The position numbers and the translations under genes were made by a program. The notes below the pieces were generated by a model, which saw only the letters and a program-made list of their open reading frames with translations, was not told the origin of the DNA and ran no database searches. Shown piece by piece: positions 24,802-33,922 of a stretch of DNA of 64,000 nucleotides; the first letter of the stretch is position 1; each line of letters starts with the position of its first letter. The stretch is from Noviherbaspirillum sp. Root189 (GTDB lineage Bacteria; Pseudomonadota; Gammaproteobacteria; Burkholderiales; Burkholderiaceae_D): positions 58,174 to 122,173 of the forward strand of contig NZ_LMHZ01000034.1 in assembly GCF_001428545.1 (NCBI RefSeq). The letters are read 5' to 3'.

Positions 24802-25344
24802 ATGTTCCCGATCACATCTACCCGTTTATGCAAGGTGGCGTGCATTGCCGCCACCGCATTGCTGCTCGCCTGCAGCCCCAAATATGACTGGCGCGAAGTT
24901 CGCAGCGCCGATGCCAACTTCATGGCGATGTTTCCCGGCAAGCCCGCATCCCATTCCCGTCCCGTTAATCTGGACGGCGCCCAGGTAACGATGAGCATGA
25001 CGGCTGCCGACGTCGATGGCGTCACTTTCGCCGTCGGCAGCGCGGTGCTGGCGGACCCCACCCAAGCCCAGACAGCCTTGCTGGCCATGAAAACCGCCCT
25101 GACGCGCAACATGGCGGGTGCGGTCCGGTATGACAAGTCAGTGGCAACCCCGGCTGCGCCCGGCATGACCGAAATCGAAGTCGCCAGCCCGGTGGGTACT
25201 GGTGCCAGCGGTCCGCCGCGCCTGTTGATTGCCCGTTTTGCCGCACGCGAACGCCGGGTCTACCAGCTGGTCGTGGTCGGCGCGGAAAAGAATATTTCAC
25301 GCGAACAGGTCGATACTTTCTTCAGTTCCTTCAAGCCGGGATGA
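24802..25344 (+). CDS. Putative lipoprotein
   Basis: This is a 180-residue protein from the ATG at 24802. The first 23 residues (MFPITSTRLCKVACIAATAL, then LLAC) are a lipoprotein signal with lipobox LLAC, so the mature protein starts at Cys23 (CSPKYDWREVRS) and is membrane-anchored. The mature part (FMAMFPGKPASHSRPVNLDG to VDTFFSSFKPG) has the look of a compact alpha/beta periplasmic domain common in betaproteobacterial lipoproteins of unknown function. An in-frame upstream start at 24700 would overlap the exporter gene and hide the signal peptide, so I reject it. Confidence 0.75.
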   Translation: MFPITSTRLCKVACIAATALLLACSPKYDWREVRSADANFMAMFPGKPASHSRPVNLDGAQVTMSMTAADVDGVTFAVGSAVLADPTQAQTALLAMKTALTRNMAGAVRYDKSVATPAAPGMTEIEVASPVGTGASGPPRLLIARFAARERRVYQLVVVGAEKNISREQVDTFFSSFKPG

Positions 25345-25470
25345 GCAAAACCTGACTTCAGGAAGCCAGGCACTGAACCCGGGAAGGCCACCAATTGTCT
25401 GATTTGGCGTATAGCAAATTTGTAAAGCCATGCTATCGTTTAATCATATCGAATCGAAATTGGAGGCTCC

Positions 25471-25815
25471 ATGTTGGTCAAATTCAAATCAAAAGCCGCT
25501 GCCGAAGTGCTGATGTACGAAGAGCATGCCAAGCGCATTCTTGATTTGCTGAACAAGGACGTCCGGCGTGGCGTTATTACCGCCGAGGAAACTCCCCTTG
25601 CCGTAAAGCGACTCGAAGCGGAAATCATGGAAAGCCGCTTACATCCGACATCGGAGGAAGTGCAACGCGACGTGCGTGCCCATCATGGCGAGAATGGCGA
25701 TGACAACGAACACGAACCGGTCGAATTCGTCACCTTTGCCACCCGCGCCTATCCCTTGCTCGAAATGCTGCGTGCGGCCAAACATGAAGGCCACGACGTG
25801 ATGTGGGGCGTCTAG
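25471..25815 (+). CDS. DUF1840 family protein
   Basis: This is a 114-residue cytosolic protein. TTGGAGG before the ATG at 25471 is a strong ribosome binding site. The sequence MLVKFKSKAAAEVLMYEEHA, then AKRILDLLNKDV and the C-terminal motif FATRAYPLLEMLRAAKHEG, is that of DUF1840, a family of unknown function found mainly in Burkholderiales and relatives. A His/Glu/Asp-rich linker (HHGENGDDNEHEP) separates the halves. Its stop overlaps the GTG start of the next gene (TAGTG), so the two are probably translationally coupled. Confidence 0.9.
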   Translation: MLVKFKSKAAAEVLMYEEHAKRILDLLNKDVRRGVITAEETPLAVKRLEAEIMESRLHPTSEEVQRDVRAHHGENGDDNEHEPVEFVTFATRAYPLLEMLRAAKHEGHDVMWGV

Positions 25816-26702
25816 TGGAGCAGGCGCCGACCATGGCAACATTGGCCGCTGCCAATCCGGTCGAACATCGGCTCCATGCCGCCGACGGCACATCGCTATT
25901 TGTCAGGGACTGGTGCCTGCCCGCTGCCAAAGGCGGCGTCCTGCTGATGCATGGCCTTGGCGAACATTGCGGCCGCTACGCGCACGTCGCACGGTTTTTC
26001 AATGAATGCGGCTGGTCGGTCCGCGCCTACGATCATCGCGGTCATGGCCGGTCCGGCGGACCACGCGGCGACATTCCCGACAGTGAAGCGATGTTGCGCG
26101 ACGCCGCCATTGTCATCAGCGATTTCGCGCCTCGATTCGATGGGCCGCCGCTATTGCTCGGTCACAGCATGGGCGGGCTGTTCGCGGCACGTTTTGCCAC
26201 GGCCGGCCTGGCGCCGTTGCGTGGACTGATCCTGTCCTCCCCTGCCCTGGCGGTGCCGCTATCAGGCGTGCAAGGCATGCTGCTCAAGGCATTACGTGCG
26301 GTTGCGCCTGGACTGGGAGTTCCCAATGGCTTGCAGACGCGATACCTGTCGCATGATCCCGCCGTTGTCGCCGCTTATGAAAAGGATTCGCTGGTGCATC
26401 CGAAAATCAGCGCGCGCCTGCTCACCGGCATGCTGGAAGCCGGAGCCTACGCGCGAAATCATGCGGCTGCTCTCAGGATACCGACCCTCTTGCTGGTCGC
26501 TGGGGACGATCACCTGGTCGATGCTTCCGGCAGTGAAGTGTTTTACGGCAGACTATCCCCGGGCATCGGCACCATGCATCGTTATGCGGGCAACTATCAT
26601 GAAATTTTCAATGAAGTTGGGGCGGCGCGCGTATTTGCGGACCTGCGCGCCTGGCTGACCCAACAGGACATCGAGGCGCTGAAGCCTGAACACGCGGCCT
26701 GA
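25815..26702 (+). CDS. Alpha/beta hydrolase, monoacylglycerol lipase/lysophospholipase type
   Basis: This protein has 295 residues if it starts at the GTG at 25815, which overlaps the DUF1840 stop; the ATG at 25833 (MATLAAANPVEHRLHAADG) is an alternative. The fold is clear: LLMHGLGEHCGRY (oxyanion hole region), YDHRGHGRSGG, the nucleophile elbow GHSMGG with the catalytic Ser, LVAGDDHLVD with the acid, and AGNYHEIFNE with the catalytic His. This set marks the hydrolase_4/monoglyceride lipase group. No signal peptide is present, so it acts in the cytoplasm. The natural substrate is not determined. Confidence 0.9.
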   Translation: MEQAPTMATLAAANPVEHRLHAADGTSLFVRDWCLPAAKGGVLLMHGLGEHCGRYAHVARFFNECGWSVRAYDHRGHGRSGGPRGDIPDSEAMLRDAAIVISDFAPRFDGPPLLLGHSMGGLFAARFATAGLAPLRGLILSSPALAVPLSGVQGMLLKALRAVAPGLGVPNGLQTRYLSHDPAVVAAYEKDSLVHPKISARLLTGMLEAGAYARNHAAALRIPTLLLVAGDDHLVDASGSEVFYGRLSPGIGTMHRYAGNYHEIFNEVGAARVFADLRAWLTQQDIEALKPEHAA

Positions 26703-26791
26703 TCGTTATTGTCGTTGAGCGGATTTGTCGCCGACAACGGCTACAATCCTGTCTTTATCTCACTGCACCCGCACTTCTGCGCGACCGTATC

Positions 26792-27430
26792 ATGAACTCC
26801 TTCGGCATTTACAATTTCGGTCTTTTCCTGGCTGCCGTGCTGTTGCTGAATGCGACACCTGGACCGGACACCGCTTACATCGTCGGGCGCAGCATTGCGC
26901 AAGGCCGTTCCGCCGGCTTGATGTCGGCACTCGGCATCTCGGCCGGCTGCTGCGTGCATGCGGTGGCTTCGGCGGTCGGCCTGAGTGCGGTGCTGGCGGC
27001 ATCAGCCACGGCGTTCATGCTGGTCAAGCTGGCTGGCGGCGCTTATCTTATTTATCTCGGCATACGCATGCTGCTGGCCAAACCGGCAGCGGACAACGTG
27101 TCGACAGCACACGCCGACGTGCGTCCGCTGCGCACGATTTTCTGGCAGGCGATGCTGACCAATGTGCTTAACCCTAAAGTCGTCCTGTTCTTCCTCGCAT
27201 TCATTCCGCAATTCGTGCAGGCGGATGCGCCGCACAAGACCCTGGGTTTCCTGTTTCTCGGCCTGGCGTTCGCCTTCATCAGCATGGGATGGAATAGCGG
27301 GACAGCTTTCCTGGCCGGCACGCTGGCGCGTCGCGCCAGCAATAATCCGCAAGTCAGGCTGTGGCTGGAACGCTTTGTCGGCACAGCCTTTGTCGGACTC
27401 GGCGTCAAGCTCGCGCTGGCCCGGCCATAA
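26792..27430 (+). CDS. LysE/RhtB-family amino acid exporter
   Basis: This is a 212-residue inner-membrane protein with about six hydrophobic segments. The LysE/RhtB signature is visible: LLLNATPGPDTAYIVGRSIA (the TPGP motif), GISAGCCVHAVASAVGLSAV, then ARRASNNPQVRLWLERFVGT near the end, and NPKVVLFFLAFIPQFV in the middle. The family exports amino acids or homoserine lactones. It stands alone, 35 bases before rsmB in the same direction. Confidence 0.92.
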   Translation: MNSFGIYNFGLFLAAVLLLNATPGPDTAYIVGRSIAQGRSAGLMSALGISAGCCVHAVASAVGLSAVLAASATAFMLVKLAGGAYLIYLGIRMLLAKPAADNVSTAHADVRPLRTIFWQAMLTNVLNPKVVLFFLAFIPQFVQADAPHKTLGFLFLGLAFAFISMGWNSGTAFLAGTLARRASNNPQVRLWLERFVGTAFVGLGVKLALARP

Positions 27431-27465
27431 CCCTTTAATACACGCAGTCACACTGCGCCATCCCC

Positions 27466-28773
27466 GTGTCAAAAATTCAACTCAAAAACGACTCTCTTGC
27501 CTTCAGCCTGTACGGTGCGGCGCATGCCGTAGCAAAGGTCAAGGCAGGAACCGCCCTGCCGCAGGCGCTGGCCGCGATCTTTGCGCGCGACAATCCTTTG
27601 CCGCAAGCGCGCGGTGCAATTCAGGACATTTCCTACCGCACGATGCGCCGGCTTGGCCAGGCGGAAGCCCTGCTTGGCCTGCTGGCCAGCAAGCCACCTT
27701 CGCCGCCGGAGTTGCATGGCCTGCTGTGCTGCGCGCTGGCGCTGATGCTGCAGACCGGCGATGATGCTCCTTATGAATCGTTTACCGTCGTCGACCAGGC
27801 TGTCACCGCGTGCGCGGCCGACCCCGGCATGGCGCACGCAAAAGGCATGGTCAATGCGGTGTTAAGGCGCTTCCTGCGGGAGCGCGACACCCTCCTTCAG
27901 CAAGTCGGCAAGCAGCCGCCGGGACAATGGAATTACCCGACCTGGTGGATCGACAGTGTCCGCAGCGCGTATCCATCGCAATGGCAAGCGATTCTTTCGG
28001 CGGGCAACAGTGCGCCACCACTGACCTTGCGCGTGAACCGTCGCAAGGCCACGGTCACCGACTATCTGCAGACACTCGAAGCCCAGGGCATGGCTGCCAC
28101 GGCCATCGGTCCGTTCGCGGTACGCCTTGAGCGTCCGCTACCGGTCCAGCAGATTCCCGGCTTTGCCGAGGGCGTCGTCTCGGTGCAGGACGCCGCCGCG
28201 CAACTGGCGGCTCCCTTGCTGGACCTGCAGGATGGCATGCGCGTGCTCGACGCCTGCGCAGCACCGGGCGGGAAGACCGGGCACATTCTTGAGCAGGCGG
28301 CGGTCGACGTTACTGCGCTGGACAGCGATGCGCATCGTCTGACCCGCATCAATGAAAACCTGCAGCGGCTGCAACTCGATGCAACACTGCGTCAAGGCGA
28401 TGCCGCGCAACGCGACTGGTGGGATGGCCGCCTGTTCGACCGTATCCTGGCCGACGTACCGTGTACAGCGTCCGGCATTGTCCGCCGTCATCCGGACATT
28501 CGTTGGCTGCGACGCAAAGCCGATACCGCGCAACTCGCCGCCCTGTCGGCCCACATCCTCGACAATCTGTGGAAAATGCTGCAACCCGACGGCAAACTGC
28601 TGTTTGTCACCTGCTCGCTGTGGCCACAGGAATCGGAAGCGCAGGCAGCCGCATTTGCAGTCAGAAATGACGCCATCCGGCTACCGGCGCCGGGCCAGTT
28701 GCTGCCGACAGCCGGGCAACAGCAAGATCACGACGGTTTGTTCTATGCGCTATTCCAAAAGAGCAGCGTCTGA
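27466..28773 (+). CDS. rsmB: RsmB, 16S rRNA (cytosine-967-C5)-methyltransferase
   Basis: This is a 435-residue protein starting at GTG 27466. The N-terminal NusB-like RNA-binding domain (about 12-150) is followed by a SAM-dependent methyltransferase domain with the SAM loop LDACAAPGGKTGHILE. C333 in DVPCTASGIVRRHPDIRWLR (motif IV) and C383 in FVTCSLWPQES (motif VI) are the two cysteines of RNA m5C enzymes; C383 is the expected nucleophile. The length matches E. coli RsmB (429). In many Burkholderiales it precedes DUF4390 and the NtrY-like kinase, as here. Confidence 0.95.
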   Translation: MSKIQLKNDSLAFSLYGAAHAVAKVKAGTALPQALAAIFARDNPLPQARGAIQDISYRTMRRLGQAEALLGLLASKPPSPPELHGLLCCALALMLQTGDDAPYESFTVVDQAVTACAADPGMAHAKGMVNAVLRRFLRERDTLLQQVGKQPPGQWNYPTWWIDSVRSAYPSQWQAILSAGNSAPPLTLRVNRRKATVTDYLQTLEAQGMAATAIGPFAVRLERPLPVQQIPGFAEGVVSVQDAAAQLAAPLLDLQDGMRVLDACAAPGGKTGHILEQAAVDVTALDSDAHRLTRINENLQRLQLDATLRQGDAAQRDWWDGRLFDRILADVPCTASGIVRRHPDIRWLRRKADTAQLAALSAHILDNLWKMLQPDGKLLFVTCSLWPQESEAQAAAFAVRNDAIRLPAPGQLLPTAGQQQDHDGLFYALFQKSSV

Positions 28774-28988
28774 TAGTATCTTTTTCGATAAACCGGTCAC
28801 CGCTGGAAGGAAGCATGAATACAACTGTTTGCAGTTTTACATTTTCTTGCCTGGATTGCCCCAGCGAGGCCATGGCACGCAACCATACGGGCACGACACC
28901 ACCAGAAAACACGTCGGCATTGCAATGCCGATCAGGCAATATTTGAGTACCGGCATGTCTCATCATCCCTGAACGGCGCCCGATACGA

Positions 28989-29567
28989 GTGACTCACCGT
29001 TTCTTCCGATTCCTGGCAGGCTTTTTCCTGACGGCGCTGCTGCTAGCGCCAATATTCACGCCTTCTGCACACGCTGCGGAAGGCGTCGACATTACGCATG
29101 CCAATCTGGAAAGCACCGAGGACGGTTACCGGCTGGCCCTGGGATTTTCATTCGAGCTGACACGTGGCCTGGAAGATGCGATCACACGTGGCATTCCGCT
29201 GTATTTCACCACCGAGGTACAGATCAATCGTCCACGCTGGTACTGGTTCGATGAAAAAACGATCACGGCGTCGCAAACTATCCGGATCTCCTACAATGTA
29301 TTGACCCACCAATACCATGCATCGATTGGCGGGCGCCTGCAACAAAGCTTTGCCACGCTCGACGATGCGCTGTCGCTGGTGCGACGGCCGAGCCGCTGGA
29401 TCGTGGCCGACAAGAGTGCGCTCAAGCCCGGCGAAACTTATTATGTCGCGGTCCGCATGGGACTCGATGTCGCAAGGCTGCCCAAGCCGTTCCAGGTCCA
29501 TGCGCTCAACAGTTCCGACTGGCGTTTTTCGTCAGACTGGCTGCAATTCACTTTCAAGGCTGAGTAA
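28989..29567 (+). CDS. DUF4390 secreted protein
   Basis: This is a 192-residue protein starting at GTG 28989. A Sec signal peptide spans about residues 1-30 (FFRFLAGFFLTALLLAPIF, cleavage likely after SAHA). The mature part has YRLALGFSFELTRGLEDAIT, the DUF4390 core INRPRWYWFDEK and the end SSDWRFSSDWLQFTFKAE. The family is of unknown function and nearly always precedes the NtrY-like kinase gene, which starts two bases after its stop. A periplasmic partner of that kinase is a reasonable inference. The 215 bases upstream hold only a 43-codon frame (28815-28946) with a fair ribosome binding site and no recognisable sequence. Confidence 0.92.
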   Translation: MTHRFFRFLAGFFLTALLLAPIFTPSAHAAEGVDITHANLESTEDGYRLALGFSFELTRGLEDAITRGIPLYFTTEVQINRPRWYWFDEKTITASQTIRISYNVLTHQYHASIGGRLQQSFATLDDALSLVRRPSRWIVADKSALKPGETYYVAVRMGLDVARLPKPFQVHALNSSDWRFSSDWLQFTFKAE

Positions 29568-29569
29568 CC

Positions 29570-31873
29570 GTGCAGCGTTTCCTGCGTTACTTCCTGATCG
29601 TCGGCGGTGCTATCGTCAGCATTTTGCTGTTTCTGCTGGCGTCAGCCTCCGAGAATTCTGCTTTCTTTGACCGGCACTATCCCGAGCTGCTGGTCCTTAA
29701 CGCCGTCATCGCGGTTGCCTTGCTCGCATTGGTGAGTCTGCTTCTCGCCAGGTTATACAGGGGCTATAAACGGCGCGAATTCGGCTCGCGGCTGATGGCG
29801 CGACTAGTCTTGCTGTTCGCCATGATCGGCATCTTGCCGGGCATCGTCATTTACATCGTTTCGGTGCAATTCGTCTCGCGCTCGATTGAATCCTGGTTCG
29901 ACGTGCGGGTCGAGTCAGCGCTGGAATCCGGCCTGACCCTGGGCCGCACCGCGCTTGACGGCTCGCTTGCCGACCTCACCGCCAAAGCGCGCAGCATTGC
30001 CCTTGAATTGTCCGAGCTGTCCGACGCGGCGCAGATCACCCAGCTGTCACGTGTGCGTGATCAAAGTCAAATGCAGGAAGCAACTATCGTGACGTCGAGC
30101 GGTCAAATTGTCGCGACCGTCGGTGGCCGACTGGGAAGCTTCATTCCCGACTTGCCGAATGCGACGATGCTGCGACAGGCCCGCCTGACGCGTTCGTATT
30201 CAGCCATCGAGGGAGGCATTGATTTTCACGAGAATCCTGCCAGGGAAGAGAGCGCCTCGGGCGAACAGCCGAACGTCGCTTCCGCAAGCGATCCGGGCGA
30301 TGCGGGTGGTTTGCGCTTGCGCGTGGTGGTAGCGATCCCCGCATCGAACAATGAACTCAGCCTGCAAAGCGAATCGCGCTTCCTGCAGTTGCTGCAACCG
30401 GTGCCCGCGCATCTGGCCGCCAACGCCGAAGCCTTACGGGCCGCCTATAGTGAGTATCAGGAACGCTCACTGGCCCGTACCGGCCTGCGCAAGATTTATA
30501 TCGTCACGCTGACCCTGACGTTGCTGCTGGCGATTTTTGGCGCGATTGCAGCCGCATTCCTGATTGCGGGCGACCTTGCGCAACCGTTGCTGGTGCTGGC
30601 TGAAGGTACCAAGGCCGTCGCCGAAGGCAATTTATCGCCGCGGCCCATCGTCGCCAGCTCCGACGAACTTGGCACACTGACCCAGTCGTTCAATACCATG
30701 ACGCGACAGTTGTCGGAAGCGCGCATGTCCGTCGAACGCAATCGTGCTGCGCTGGAAAACGCGAAGGCTTACCTGGAGTCGGTGCTAGCCAATATGTCCG
30801 CCGGCGTCATGGTGCTCGATGGACAGTTCCGGCTAGTGACATGCAACGAATCGGTCGAGCGCATCCTGCAGCACGATTTCGATCCGCACATCGGCAAACC
30901 GCTGGTCGGCATCAATGGGCTCGAGCCACTGGCAACGGCGATCACCAAGGCTTTTTCGGAACAGAGCGCACAATCAGCGGGCAGCTCCGAAGAATTGCAT
31001 TGGCAGAAACAGATTGAAATACCTCGTCCTGCCGCGAGCGTTGAAAATGATAACAACCTCACCCTGCTGGCGCGTGGCTCGTATCTGCCAATCGCAGGAG
31101 GGAAAGGTTATATCGTGGTGTTCGACGATATTTCCGATGTCATTTCAGCCCAACGGTCCATTGCATGGGGCGAAGTTGCACGGCGTCTGGCCCATGAAAT
31201 CAAAAACCCGCTGACACCGATCCAGCTGTCGGCGGAGCGTCTGCAGATGAAACTGGAAACCAAGCTGGCGGACGCGGATGCAGCAATGCTGACAAAGAGC
31301 ACTGCCACCATTGTCAACCAGGTATCGGCCATGAAGCGCATGGTGGACGATTTCCGCGATTACGCGAAGACGCCGCCGGCGATGCTAACGCCACTGAGCC
31401 TGAATGAACTGGTGGAGGAAATTCTGCATCTCTACACCGCCGGCGATGAACGCGACATCATTCATGCTGTGCTCGCCCCGAATTTACCGCAGGTAATGGG
31501 TGATGAGACGCAACTTCGGCAAGTGATTCACAATCTACTGCAGAATGCGCAGGATGCCGTTGCCGATCGCCCAGCCGATGCGGCGAAAGCAAGAATTGAT
31601 GTGTTGACCGAAACAGTGCATTACCAGGATTCGGACGGCGAGAGCCGTACTGCGGTAAGGCTCTCGGTGACAGACAACGGGCCCGGCTTTTCGTCGAAAA
31701 TTCTGGCGAGGGCATTTGAGCCCTATGTCACATCAAAGGCAAAAGGCACCGGATTGGGACTCGCCATGGTAAAAAAGATTATTGATGAACACGGTGGCCG
31801 GATTGATATCAAAAACCAATCAAGCGGCACTGGTGCAAAAGTAGCAATTTTGCTGTTAAAGTTAGCGACGTGA
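29570..31873 (+). CDS. NtrY-like membrane sensor histidine kinase
   Basis: This is a 767-residue protein starting at GTG 29570. Membrane helices lie at about 7-27, 40-60, 85-105 and 310-335, enclosing a periplasmic sensing region of about 200 residues. A HAMP domain follows the last helix, then a PAS domain (about 400-520), then HisKA with H542 in EVARRLAHEIKNPLTPIQLS, and a HATPase domain (QVIHNLLQNAQDAVAD, VTDNGPGF, GTGLGLAMVKKI). This layout is that of NtrY. It is followed after 82 bases by its probable response regulator. In related bacteria the NtrYX pair is linked to nitrogen or redox control; the signal here is unknown. Confidence 0.93.
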   Translation: MQRFLRYFLIVGGAIVSILLFLLASASENSAFFDRHYPELLVLNAVIAVALLALVSLLLARLYRGYKRREFGSRLMARLVLLFAMIGILPGIVIYIVSVQFVSRSIESWFDVRVESALESGLTLGRTALDGSLADLTAKARSIALELSELSDAAQITQLSRVRDQSQMQEATIVTSSGQIVATVGGRLGSFIPDLPNATMLRQARLTRSYSAIEGGIDFHENPAREESASGEQPNVASASDPGDAGGLRLRVVVAIPASNNELSLQSESRFLQLLQPVPAHLAANAEALRAAYSEYQERSLARTGLRKIYIVTLTLTLLLAIFGAIAAAFLIAGDLAQPLLVLAEGTKAVAEGNLSPRPIVASSDELGTLTQSFNTMTRQLSEARMSVERNRAALENAKAYLESVLANMSAGVMVLDGQFRLVTCNESVERILQHDFDPHIGKPLVGINGLEPLATAITKAFSEQSAQSAGSSEELHWQKQIEIPRPAASVENDNNLTLLARGSYLPIAGGKGYIVVFDDISDVISAQRSIAWGEVARRLAHEIKNPLTPIQLSAERLQMKLETKLADADAAMLTKSTATIVNQVSAMKRMVDDFRDYAKTPPAMLTPLSLNELVEEILHLYTAGDERDIIHAVLAPNLPQVMGDETQLRQVIHNLLQNAQDAVADRPADAAKARIDVLTETVHYQDSDGESRTAVRLSVTDNGPGFSSKILARAFEPYVTSKAKGTGLGLAMVKKIIDEHGGRIDIKNQSSGTGAKVAILLLKLAT

Positions 31874-31955
31874 CAAGATTTCGGCTTTTGCATGCTGACG
31901 TGCAATTGTGCATACGAACGAACTTGGCGACATTAGAAGCAGATAAGGTAAGCAT

Positions 31956-32684
31956 ATGGCAAATATTCTGGTAGTCGATGATGAAATGGGAATCCGTGAA
32001 TTACTTTCGGAAATCCTGGGAGATGAAGGCCATGTCGTCACCACCGCGGAAAACGCGCAACAGGCACGCGACGTCAGGGCTCAGGGTGCGCCCGACCTGG
32101 TGCTGCTTGACATTTGGATGCCAGACACCGATGGCGTCACCCTACTCAAGGAATGGCAACGTGATGGCATGCTGACAATGCCCGTCATCATGATGTCCGG
32201 ACATGCAACCATCGATACGGCCGTGGAGGCAACGCGGATCGGCGCGCTAAATTTTCTCGAAAAGCCGATCGCTTTGCAAAAATTACTCAAAGCCGTGCAG
32301 CAAGGGCTCACCCGCACATCGGAAGCCATCCGTCCCATGCCCGTGTACCAGCCACGGCCCGCCCCCGTTGCTCTGGAAGAACCTGCGACTGCAGCGGCAG
32401 TGGCGACTGCCGTGTATGCGCCGGGATCCAACACCGGAAATGGCGTTGCACAGTCCCCGCAAGTGCCAGTCCAAACGGAGACGGCGGTATTTGGACTGTC
32501 CTTCGACATGCCGCTGCGGGAAGCCCGCGATGCCTTTGAGCGCGCGTACTTCGAACACCATCTGGTTCGTGAAGGCGGCAGCATGACGCGCGTTGCCGAG
32601 CGTACCGGACTTGAGAGAACACACCTGTATCGCAAACTCAAGCAGCTGGGCGTCGAACCAAGTAAAGCCTCCAGAAAAGGCTGA
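31956..32684 (+). CDS. NtrX-like response regulator without a AAA+ domain
   Basis: This is a 242-residue protein. The receiver (1-120) shows ILVVDDEMGIREL and the phospho-acceptor Asp in LVLLDIWMPDTDG, then MMSGHATIDTAVEATRIGA and the conserved Lys in FLEKPI. A 65-residue proline/alanine-rich linker follows. The C-terminal Fis-type helix-turn-helix (about 185-240) reads REARDAFERAYFEHHLVREG and MTRVAERTGLERTHLYRKLK. Classic NtrX has a sigma-54-interacting AAA+ domain between receiver and Fis domain; here it is absent, so the protein cannot activate sigma-54 promoters itself. It is the probable partner of the NtrY-like kinase. Confidence 0.93.
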   Translation: MANILVVDDEMGIRELLSEILGDEGHVVTTAENAQQARDVRAQGAPDLVLLDIWMPDTDGVTLLKEWQRDGMLTMPVIMMSGHATIDTAVEATRIGALNFLEKPIALQKLLKAVQQGLTRTSEAIRPMPVYQPRPAPVALEEPATAAAVATAVYAPGSNTGNGVAQSPQVPVQTETAVFGLSFDMPLREARDAFERAYFEHHLVREGGSMTRVAERTGLERTHLYRKLKQLGVEPSKASRKG

Positions 32685-32691
32685 TGCCCGG

Positions 32692-33054
32692 GTGACCCTG
32701 ACAACGCTGGTAACCGGTTCCACTGCGGCAAAGCGTGAGGCGGCAATCGCCACCCTGCTTAAGCCGCAGCTCTCCACGGCTCTCATCCTCGAAGGCTTGC
32801 CCGATGGCGGCGCCGGGTCGCTGGACGACAACGCACATGCCCCTGCACTCCTTGTTTCCCGTATTGCGCCGGGTTGCCTTTGCTGTACCGGCAATCTGAC
32901 CATGCGCGTGACCCTGAACCGCATGTTGCGCAAGCGCCCTGAACGCCTCTTTATTGCTCTGGCGAACTCAGAACATCTGGACCAGATCCGCCTGTTTCTT
33001 TCACAAGCTCCTTACGACAGCCTGCTGGAGCTCACGGCAGATCTTCAAACCTGA
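32692..33054 (+). CDS. CobW-like GTPase remnant domain with degenerate P-loop
   Basis: This is a 120-residue protein from GTG 32692, seven bases after the regulator stop, so in the same operon. It begins TLTTLVTGSTAAKREAAIAT where CobW/G3E GTPases have a Walker A loop, but the GxxGxGKT sequence is lost. The CobW metal-site-like motif is kept as RIAPGCLCCTGNLTMRVTLN, followed by RPERLFIALANSEHLDQIRL. Only the first third of a CobW protein is present. From memory, short proteins of this kind occur at this place in other Burkholderiales, so it may be a stable reduced paralogue that binds metal by the Cys-Leu-Cys-Cys motif but not GTP. Confidence 0.7.
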   Translation: MTLTTLVTGSTAAKREAAIATLLKPQLSTALILEGLPDGGAGSLDDNAHAPALLVSRIAPGCLCCTGNLTMRVTLNRMLRKRPERLFIALANSEHLDQIRLFLSQAPYDSLLELTADLQT

Positions 33055-33224
33055 GCATTTGAAACCGGGTCAGTCAGCGCCCGCCCTTATATGCAGCGGA
33101 TCAGGCAGTTGTCGCTTCTTCAACACGGAATTTGGGCGTCCACCTTGAAAAGAAGTGAGGTGGCCTCATTTTTGCATCAGAGGGAAGTGGGTTAACCACA
33201 CAATCCCGTAACAAGGAGCGCAAT

Positions 33225-33482
33225 ATGAACTTAATCTACAACAGCGAGCAGTACAGCGTGGTGGAGTTTGGTGCAGACGACGGCCGCGAGGCCTTGCGCT
33301 TTGGCGGATATGAAATTATGGATAAGTCCGGCAAACGTGAAATCTTCATCGGCGGTACTCTTGCAAGGTCGTTCCGCGAAGAAGTGGAAAACCTGATTGC
33401 CACCGAACCCAGCGTTGAAGAAATCGACGACTTCCTCGGTAAATATGACGCGTTGATGCGCCAGCCGGTCACGCTGCACTAG
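33225..33482 (+). CDS. DUF3567 family protein
   Basis: This is an 85-residue acidic cytosolic protein, MNLIYNSEQYSVVEFGADDG, with the DUF3567 core LRFGGYEIMDKSGKREIFIG and VENLIATEPSVEEIDDFLGK. An AAGGAG site upstream of the ATG is well placed. The family is small, nearly limited to Burkholderiales, and without known function. It is monocistronic here. Confidence 0.92.
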   Translation: MNLIYNSEQYSVVEFGADDGREALRFGGYEIMDKSGKREIFIGGTLARSFREEVENLIATEPSVEEIDDFLGKYDALMRQPVTLH

Positions 33483-33922
33483 TTTTTTCAATGCTCGCCA
33501 CGGAATGCCTGGCATTCTGTGGCGCTTCAGCAGATAAGGCGGCCTTTCCTACGGCCACTGCTGCGCCCGACTCCTGCCGAACTGGCATGATCGTGGCATC
33601 CGCTCCGACTCCTTGCACGACAAGACATGCGTAGCCCACCGCCCACAACCGGGTGGCGGTCATACTTTTGCGTCTTGAAGAGGAACGTGCCGCACGTGAA
33701 GCACAAACATGCAAACACGGGAAAATGCACAGGGCGGCCCAGCCACCAGCATGGCGGCTTGTTGGATACTGGCAATGTCCTCAATGCAGGCAAAACTCTC
33801 TGCCGCACGGCAGCCTTCGCTGCTGCGCGCTGTCCACGATCCGGTGGTCCCATTACAATCTCGGCGTGCAACACCTTCCGCACATGCTATCGGTGGCGGA
33901 TACACTTTCCCAATTTCCAGCT
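33483..33922. other. Intergenic region with one hairpin
   Basis: No real gene is seen. A strong hairpin, GCCACGGAATGCC (33497-33509) with GGCATTCTGTGGC (33511-33523), lies 15 bases after the DUF3567 stop but lacks a T-run after it; it may act as an mRNA-stabilising or weak termination signal. The rest may contain the promoter of the methyltransferase gene. Confidence 0.45.

Noticed and set aside
28815-28946. 43-codon frame with a fair ribosome binding site (GGAAGG) before DUF4390
   Set aside because: Sequence resembles no protein and codon choice does not look coding; kept only as a remark in the DUF4390 entry.
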